Assembly: GCF_963678635.1 (NCBI RefSeq)
Contig: NC_087066.1
Span: 13,624,517-13,688,516 of the forward strand
Direction: 5' to 3'
DNA: 64,000 nt
Source: Symsagittifera roscoffensis
Lineage: Eukaryota > Xenacoelomorpha > Acoela > Convolutidae
Shown piece by piece: positions 56,805 through 64,000 of the stretch. A model generated the notes under the pieces. It did no database searches. It was not told the origin of the DNA and saw only the letters and a list, made by a program, of their open reading frames with translations. Positions within the stretch are counted from its first letter, which is position 1, and each line of letters opens with the position of its first letter. A program made the position numbers and the translations under genes.

Positions 56805-58640
56805 ACTGAGAAAGATATAGTATCACGAGTCTTTTTGTGCCTGATATTTTTGAATGATAGTTTTTCTTTTTTCTCAGTGTGAACTTTTAAGAAGATTATA
56901 CAACTTTTTACAAGTTGCTTACAATTTTCGTAATTTTATCTTCAATCGTAAATTAATTCTTTTGGAGGACTACAAAATCCATATTCCATCATCATTTTCC
57001 GTGTATTTCATCAAAACAGTAGTTGTTAAGATGCTGTTCGTAAAAACATTAAGGATTTTAAAGATTTAAAATACATTAATGAGTACACAATTCACTGATT
57101 CGTATAGAAAATTCACTGCAAATTTATAAAATTAGAAAAATTCCATTCTACATAAAGTTACTGATAAAATTAAAAAATGCACAACATAGATTTTATTCAT
57201 GACTCTTTGGTAGAAGTTAAAAAAAAGAATTGCTGAAAAAAATTTGTGTAAGATCTGCACAATTTATTATTTTTTTGTAGCTTTCGAGGAATCATTCGTC
57301 AAAATTTTTTTGTCAGGAAGGATTGATTTGAGCAATTTCTACCCAAAAAATTAGCAAAGTAGTAAGTTTTATCCATTCGAGCATAAATTATCCAGTGTTC
57401 TCCTCTAACATTTGCTTGGGGCTGATTTATTAAATGCAAAAAGGTATTTTGTTAGTCGAAGTTTTTTATCAGAGTGGTAAGATCCCATGTACTTGAACCT
57501 GAGCTCTGGAATTCTTTCGATTAATTGCGAAAATAAAATTTTATCCAATTTTGCTAATGTTAGCTGATTTTTATCTAAGAGCAAAGAAGTCGATAGTTCG
57601 ATAATACTCTTATGGACAAAAAAGAAAGATTTTTGACTTACACGCATTTAGGTATTGAATCAACAAATTCCCATACACAAGCCTTATGTAGTGGGCAAAA
57701 ATTATTGAATACTGTTTTACAAAAAGGTTGAAGAAGTGTCTCGGCTTTTCAATTGAACAGAAATCTTTCTCTATTTTTTCTGAAGTCTCAGCTCTGAAGA
57801 AAAACAGAGGAGATGGTACAGAGTTAATAACGATGTAAAGTCCCAAAAAAATACAAAATTTTTGTAGGAACCTGAAAACTCAAAAACACTCCAAAAACTG
57901 AAAAAGATATAATATCATTAATCTTTTTGTGCCTGATTCTTTTTGTTCTATGTTTCTCAGAGTAAACTTTTCAGAGGTTTATACAACTTACCTTCAAGTT
58001 GGAAACATTTTTCGTTATTCTCTATTCTATCGTTAATTCTTTCAATTGTGGGACTACAACATCTATAATTCATCATCATTTTCCGTGTATTTCACCAAAA
58101 GGTTAGTTGCTAAGATGCTGTTTGTAAAAACATTAAGCAAAATAAAAAGTTAAATTGCGTAAATAAATTTACATTTCACTGCTTTTTATAGAAAAAGTAT
58201 AGCAAATATTTAAACTTACAAAATTGCCCTTGTACATATAATTACTGATAAATTTCAAAATTTGCACATCATGAATTTTGTTCTAGTTTCTCTGGTAGAT
58301 TTTAAAAAGAAGAAATGATGAATAGATAGCGCAAAACCCACACAAATGATCAGTTTTTTTGTAGCTTTTGGGGAATCCTTTGCCAAAACTTTTTTCTTAG
58401 AAAGGAGTAAGTTGATCTCTTTGTACCCAAAGAATCAGCAAAGTAGTATGTTTTATCCATTTGAGCAATGATAATCCAATGCTCTCCTATACCATTTCTT
58501 AGAGCTGAGTTAATAATTGCAATAATTGCTAGTCGAAGTTCTTTATCAGAGGGGTAAGATCCCACGTACCTGAACCTGAGCTCTGGAATTCTTTCGATAA
58601 TTTGCAATTGAGCAAATATACCCATCTTTGCAATTTCTGC
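56805..58640. repeat. Diverged tandem duplication, unit about 1.08 kb
   Basis: AAGATATAGTATCACGAGTC (56811) parallels AAGATATAATATCATTAATC (57903). CCTGAGCTCTGGAATTCTTT occurs in both copies, 57497 and 58572. Both units contain the protease-like segment on the minus strand. Confidence 0.85.
57310..57647 (-). pseudogene. Adenain-like cysteine protease segment, copy 1
   Basis: One frame reads LIERIPELRFKYMGSYHSDK. After a shift near 57420 the next reads RGEHWIIYARMDKTYYFANF and LGR. The G-x-H-W block followed by Y-Y-F-A-(D/N)-x-L-G is the His and Asp/Asn core of Ulp1/adenain-type (clan CE) proteases. The Gln and Cys part is not seen. Homologous to copy 2 about 1.08 kb away. Confidence 0.55.
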
Positions 58641-58643
58641 CAT
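58350..58643 (-). pseudogene. Adenain-like cysteine protease segment, copy 2
   Basis: About 97 codons. IIERIPELRFRYVGSYPSDK (from about residue 15) leads to GIGEHWIIIAQ with His at about 55, and to TYYFADSLG with Asp at about 70. Spacing and motif style match clan CE proteases of the kind carried by Polinton/Maverick transposons and related DNA viruses. In those families a Gln and a catalytic Cys follow, but here the frame ends at a run of basic residues, so the segment is incomplete or continues in another exon. Cellular SUMO/NEDD8 proteases are the alternative. Confidence 0.55.
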
Positions 58644-60989
58644 TCCCCCGGAATGGCGCAGCCGATCTTGCCGTCACAGTAGAAACACGACGCTAGGGCC
58701 ATAACGGTCATTTATTGATAAAAAGGAGGGTGGAACATTCAAGAAAAAAGTTTTAAAAAAATCGAACGGCGGTGGAACATTTCCGAGAAATGTAAAAACG
58801 GCCATTTTTAGCCGAGAAATCAATTTAAAAGAAGAACAACCTAATTAGCAAGTGGAAGAAAGTAGAAAAAAAACGAAAGAAAAGACGAAGCCTCTTATCG
58901 TGACGATCACGCACGATAAGACATCTAACTGAACAGGAAGAAAGGAGGCTTCAGTGGGACAACCGGAAGGAATAGTACCCTCCCGTGCCACGAAGTGGTA
59001 GTAATAACGACGTTACCAAAGAAGAAGCTTGGAATCGGAGGCTCGGCGCCCAGAGACTGTCGTATGTTCAGAGACTATATTGAACTAACTTTTTAGAAAC
59101 TGTGATGTCCTAAGCATTTGACTTGACCCCGTTATTATTTGTTATTTCAGAATCTGAGTAGCTAGGAAGAGGAAAGGGTCAATCCAAATCTAAGGGATTT
59201 ATTACAGAACTGCCACCAAAACATATCAAAATAGGATATTTGAGCAGTGTTTTTAATGGTAATCATGTAGTCTGGGGATCCGAGACCCAGCTATGTGATT
59301 ACCTTCGCATGTAAACGAGAGCTGATCAGAAGTCGTTTTACTGATGGCCTAAAAATGGTAACGTTTTACTTAGCCCTAAACATACCAGAAAATCAACTGG
59401 CTAGGTCTAGACGTTGAAAATTGAGTAGAATTTAGGTAGCTGACGCCAGCCAGTCGTCAATAGGTGATTTTTCTACGCTCCGTCACCATCTGGTATTTGG
59501 GCGAATGTTTTATAGACGTTTTTTTGGAGCACTTGGGTGGGCCTGTTAAAGTCCTAAGACCATCATGACCATCAAACATTCAACGACGAACCCTCCGCTC
59601 CGGGAGTATGTCCGAGTTATAGGCCTTAAGGTCCTTTGTTGTATTAGGCGGAAGGTACCGACCCTCCGCCTGGTACTATTAAGCGTTTTAACTTTGTTAA
59701 GACCAAAAATTACGGGGGGCCGGAGAGTTTTGTGGGAAGTCGCGAGCTCGCTTGTCCCAAGGCCAAGGGACAATCAAAATTGAAGAGAAAGCGTAAATCT
59801 GAACAAAAAGAGGATAGAACTAAGAAAAAGCCAAAAATAAATTTACTTGAAAATAAAAAGTACAAAAACAGTGAAAAATCCAAAAAGGACCAAAAACAGT
59901 AAAAAATGTAAAATGACAGTTTATATATTATTTCCGTGCAAGATGTGATCTGACCTTCCTATTTGTTGTTGTTTCAGACTGATTCAAATAATGTCTGATT
60001 GAGAGATTGATTGTTTTGGATGTGGGTTAGGTATCCTCTTTTGAGTGTTGTTTGAGTATGTAAGCACGTTAATGATAATTTTGCCGGTGACCGGAGGGTA
60101 GAATGGCAAGCTAACAGACGTGTTTCAGACTCAACAGAGGGCATCAGGGACAACATCCACAACGACTGTTGAGTATCGTTGCTACAATTCTATTTTCGTT
60201 CGAATACTATTTCATTAAAACTTAGGTGGTGCAGTTCGATCCCATTAACTAACAAAAAAGCGCGGAAAAGGACTTAGTAGAAGTTGGCTAAAACAAAGTT
60301 TTTATCAATCAAATATTTGGTAATTTTTCGAACTTTGTCAATATGTTTTGAGTTTCGAGTTTTTGAGTTTTTAGAGTTCAAGCGATAAACATTTTCGCGT
60401 TAGAAGCGTGCTAGCATAACGTGCTCGGTTGCTAGAGAGATTTCCGAGTAACCCTCCGAATAGCTCCGTGGATAGAGCCAAAGACTGAAAAATAGGAAAA
60501 AGAAGGGAACGGAGGGTCCAAATTTGATAGTGTTTAGCCAAATTTTGGTTTCCAAACCAATTTTGGTCCGCTTTCTTGCGTTATTCTAGTGCCGTACTGG
60601 GCTACTAAGTGTTTTTAGGCACTTCCAGTAAGAAATGCGGAAAAAGTCTCTGAGAACCTATATAAGTGGTGAAAAAAAGGCCAATTTGACAAACGCATTT
60701 TTGGTGATTTCTCAAAAACTAGTCAACTGATCGGAATAAATTTGGTACCATAAGTCGACATTTTTGATCACTTTCCTGGACTCAAACGGTTTTTGGTTTG
60801 ATAACGTCAGGAGAAAGTTTGTTGGTTGGGGCGTCCAAATCTTAGGGAACCCTCCGAGCGGCAGAAACTTTAATAAAATCCCCTTTTTAACCAACTGAGA
60901 AGGTTTACCGAGTCAATCAACCTTGTTTTAAGTGAGTTAGTTTGCATTCGGAGGCTTTACAGCGAAAAAATTATCCGTTTCCTCGATTT

Positions 60990-61345
60990 TTCGGGAACCC
61001 TCCGAAGCAACCCTCCGGAGTCAGCTAAGCCCCTTAGCAACCCTCCTTTGCAGAAATTTTTCACGCAAACCTCCGAGGAAGTTAAAATAACTCCCCAGAG
61101 TGAATTTAACTTGTTTTGACACTTTTTGAGACTAGTTGGAGACCCCTCTAAGTGAGACTTGAAAAGTTTAGAATTTTGAGAGAACCCTCCGAAGCAACTC
61201 TCCGGAGCGTATTAAGCCTCTTATTGACCCTCCTTAAGGAATTTGAGGGGCCCACCGAAGTTACTTAGGTGATTAAGGAACCCCCGAAATAACCCACCGG
61301 AGTGACTTAAGCCCCTTAAAAACCCTCCTTAGTGAAGAATTAGAG
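60990..61345. repeat. CCCTCCG motif repeats (three blocks)
   Basis: AACCCTCCGAAGCAACCCTC, CGGAGT and AAGCCCCTTA ... CCTCCTT recur at about 60993-61050, 61183-61240 and 61281-61340. Single AACCCTCCG words also occur at 60442 and 60847. Confidence 0.8.
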
Positions 61346-61549
61346 GTACACTACGGGGTAGTTTGAACACCTTAAATATCCAATTAGGGTCGGAATAGAA
61401 GGTCAACTACTAACTGGTTGTACATATGGGGAAATAGGAGCCCAGTTAACCCGGAAATTTGAGATCGACTTCGGATTCTAGATCGGGTTCATCAGAACTA
61501 TGCGAACAATTTTTTTTCGTTCGTTTTTTTGGTTGTGTGGTTGCTTTGA

Positions 61550-61885
61550 GCTACTTAATAGGGAAGCTCGGGCAAAACGGGAACAGATAAAAGAAGACCT
61601 CGGTGAGTGTATTAGGCAGGACACACTCAATTGAGAAGACAAATTTGTTCCCCGCTTTCGTGCACTTGGAACTGTCCGTGTGTGGGAGAGCTTTTTTTTA
61701 GACTCAGGAAACTTTCTCTCAGAGGTTACCTTGAGCTACGTGGTAGGACAGCTCGGGCAATCGCAGTAAAACCAAAGGAAGACCTCGGTGAGTGTTTTGG
61801 GCAATACACACTCACTTGGGAAGATAGTGTCCTGGAATTTGTTCGCTTGGAGTGTTCCAAACGAGGGAAGTCTTTTTGTTTAAGA
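61550..61885. repeat. Tandem duplication of about 182 bp
   Basis: GAGCTACTTAATAGGGAAGC ... GAAGACCTCGGTGAGTGT (61549) recurs as GAGCTACGTGGTAGGACAGC ... GAAGACCTCGGTGAGTGT (61731). Both are followed by CACACTCA and a T-rich end. Confidence 0.85.
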
Positions 61886-62241
61886 CTAAGTTTTATTTAT
61901 CTGTTTCTTAAATCATCATTGCTCTTTCATAAAAAATTGTTTGTTTTTGAAATGAGCAGTGATTTGATACCACAGTGGCGTGGCGGTAAAATGATACTGG
62001 ACGAAAGATCACTGTCACCTATAGGACGTTTTTATCTGATTATCAATTGTGTTTTGTGTATTGGTTATAATATCTGGTGGAATTTTGTGTTAACGTTATT
62101 CTAGGTAACTGGGTGGAGTTAGTGGTATCTTAACAGTAATAAGGCCCTGTGTGTAACTTAAGCTGATTCACTAATAGCATCTCTAAAAGTATAAAAGATA
62201 TTTTGATATTGAAGAAATTGAACGAGCAGGCTTAGGCAAGT

Positions 62242-64000
62242 TTGCTCAAGAATTTTGCGGCACCTGTGCATTGTCGTCAATTTGTAATTTTTTTATCACA
62301 AAATATGCAGCGTAGAGACTCGTTAAGAGTAATAATCAAGGTTCCCAGGCTGAGTACGGGATGCACGCGCAAGTTTATATCACGGCGTAGCCAATCCTCG
62401 ATTAGCAGCATTTCCGACGTTTTTGCTGGCGATGCAATGAGTAAAGGTCAAGCTAATCTTTCAGTAAGCGGAATGAAACTGAGAAGCAAGAAGAAACCTC
62501 GACGGTGATGGAGGGCAAAGTACGGAGGCCGGACCGGCAAACGAAATGCCAACGGACCCAAAGAGCAACAGGTGGAGAAAGGAACAATCTCCTCTAGTCA
62601 AACAGGGCAAGAACGCGACGGTGTCGAGCATAAGCCCAAGGGAGGAGCAAACGAATTCGAAAGCCAACAAAAGCTGTAAGACTTTGTATGATGAACGCAC
62701 AACCCCGCTCCGAGCTGATGGATTGCCTTCCAGTTATGACCATCTGGAGCTGGTGCATTCAGATGTGGATTTCACACCGAGTCCGATGCATGAAAAGAGC
62801 AAGAAAGCGTTGTCCATTTCGCCATCCAGGCCGATGTATGATGGTATAACGGTAAATCATCCTCGACGTTCGTCACACCGATGATGTCGATGGGCACACG
62901 GAAAGGTGGTGCGTCATCAAGCACCAGGCTAGAACCTCAGTTGACCTCATCGTCTCTGGGTCTTACCCCAGTGCTGGGGAAGGCTGGCGACGTAAGAGAT
63001 ATGTTTGCCGGTGTAATTACAGGCCTGAAAGAGCTGCGATGGGACATGGTCATGAGAACGGATCGAGTCGAAGAGAAAGCTCAGCAAGGCCAGGAAAAAT
63101 TGAGAGGCGAGCTAACGGTCGTAAAGTCACAAGCAAGAACCAATCAGACCCAATTGATTCGGAACACCGATCAATGCCTAGCCGAGAGCTTGGCTCTAGC
63201 AACTAAGGAGGCAGAAGAAAGATACTCTAGGAAGAGGAGAGATATCGAGCGATTGTTGAACGATCATGACAATACCTATGCTCACAGGATGACTAGCATG
63301 GAGAAAAAGTTAGAAGCCAAATCTGATCTGATGATGCGGACATTCGATGAGATCTTGAACGGTAGCAATTCGGAGAAGCGTCCCGCCTCAATGGAGGACT
63401 CACGCCTGGCGACTGATGGAGACGGAGCCCACAGCTATGCAGGGGCCCAGCCGATATCAAGAGCGAGTTTCGAGTCTAGACATAGGGAGAGGCCAAGGGC
63501 AGCCCCGTCGGGGCGGGTTGGACAAATAGAACTCTGCCAGAAGCGGATGCCACGTCGGGGAAACGGTTGCCCACAATGCAACAAGTCAGATCAGTGCCAG
63601 ACTCGACTACCGTCTCGCAGGACAGAACGATGTACGTTTCGATGTTTGAATCTTTGAATAGATCTCTTGAAACGTTTATCACTAAAATCTCGAAGCCAAC
63701 CAAAAGAGGAGAGAGGTCAAGAAGGACACTAAAAAAACCAAAACACACAAGTACCAATCAGATGGCTGCATCGATTCCTGGAAAGAGGCGATGAAGTTCC
63801 ATTTGAGGAAAAGAATCTCTCCAAGAAACAGGAATGCAGCGCACTGACAAGCAACCTAGAAGACACGGCCCTAAGCTGTGTAATGACGAAGAAGACTAAT
63901 GAACGAGACAGCGCTCACAAATTATTCGACATCTTGCTGAATCGTTTCGGCTCGGGTGTACAGGGGCATCAAGCTATGGTGAAATTTGAAAAGATTTGTC
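62242..64000 (+). pseudogene. Retrotransposon Gag polyprotein (frames shifted; runs off window)
   Basis: Coding proceeds through several frames. 62242-62508 ends in a basic KLRSKKKPRR. 62546-62884 is a polar linker. 62881-63657 has a long coiled coil (LATKEAEERYSRKRRDIERL). 63567 onward reads VSMFESLNRSLETFITKISK, then across a shift SDGCIDSWKEAMKFHL and a capsid-like block: LSKKQECSALTSNLEDTALS and LLNRFGSGVQGHQAMVKFEK, at the right edge. That block matches the capsid style of metazoan Ty3/Gypsy-type Gag proteins as I recall them. At least three frameshifts indicate decay, or an inaccurate assembly. No RT is in the window. Confidence 0.7.

Larger units (their letters stand above)
58660..62240 (+). 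other. GC-richer structured leader region of an LTR element
   Basis: Composition changes sharply at about 58650. Features: nested stems at 58887-58955 (CTTATCGTG pairs with CACGATAAG; outer GAAGCCTC with GAGGCTTC); a hairpin at 59258-59303 (GGTAATCA ... TGATTACC); AACCCTCCG motifs from 59589 to 61340; and a 182-bp duplication at about 61550-61880. It leads without a break in composition to the Gag ORFs, so I take it as LTR/leader of that element, but no LTR boundary was found. Confidence 0.45.

Noticed and set aside
58887-58960. Hammerhead ribozyme
   Set aside because: Stems are present, but the conserved CUGAUGA and GAAA core is not found in the right order.

Overview
This is an AT-rich nuclear genome window from an invertebrate animal; I cannot name the taxon. 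The reasons are a spliced gene with GT-AG introns and in-phase exons, a nuclear-type tRNA-Pro with Pol III A and B boxes, a BEL/Pao retrotransposon, a Gag of another LTR element, a LINE endonuclease relic, several families of short inverted-repeat transposons (MITEs) and a 200-base assembly gap. No bacterial operon, rRNA or CRISPR array is present. Most of the window is mobile or repeated DNA, and cellular genes are few.

1-11 kb: two direct copies of a gene for a small secreted, very basic protein (1-236, cut by the window edge, and 7559-8330), both on the minus strand. Between and after them is a dense cluster of MITEs of three families (A, B, C), each about 210-230 bp. They share the terminus GGCTCTTTT and leave 8-bp target duplications; several are nested, and paralogous empty sites exist in the window. 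The same stretch holds a Gag-like relic, a chemoreceptor-like fragment, a tRNA-Pro pseudogene and an intact tRNA-Pro(CGG).

12-19.7 kb: a full-length, decayed BEL/Pao element on the minus strand with 191-bp LTRs, Gag, protease, RT/RNase H and integrase, all with frameshifts. Its LTRs carry tRNA-like A/B boxes, and an extra ORF lies between the 5' LTR and gag.

20-39 kb: AT-rich DNA with foldbacks, local duplications, a LINE endonuclease fragment, two possible small secreted ORFs and one well-supported four-exon gene (27517-30274, minus) with a ZU5-like segment. A sequencing gap lies at 33442-33641.

39.4-55.2 kb: a roughly 15.8-kb palindromic unit. Two inverted arms of about 3.4 kb flank an 8.8-kb centre. 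Each arm carries a decayed two-finger C2H2 protein gene reading outward and a 54-bp-period array of CCAAT boxes. The centre has a 1.44-kb tandem amplification that copies the 3' end of a small ORF, plus a set of unrecognised ORFs. This is the best candidate for an undescribed element.

55-64 kb: a tandem duplication with two decayed adenain-like cysteine protease segments, then an abrupt change to more GC-rich DNA: a structured leader with repeated CCCTCCG motifs leading into the Gag of an LTR retrotransposon that runs off the right edge.
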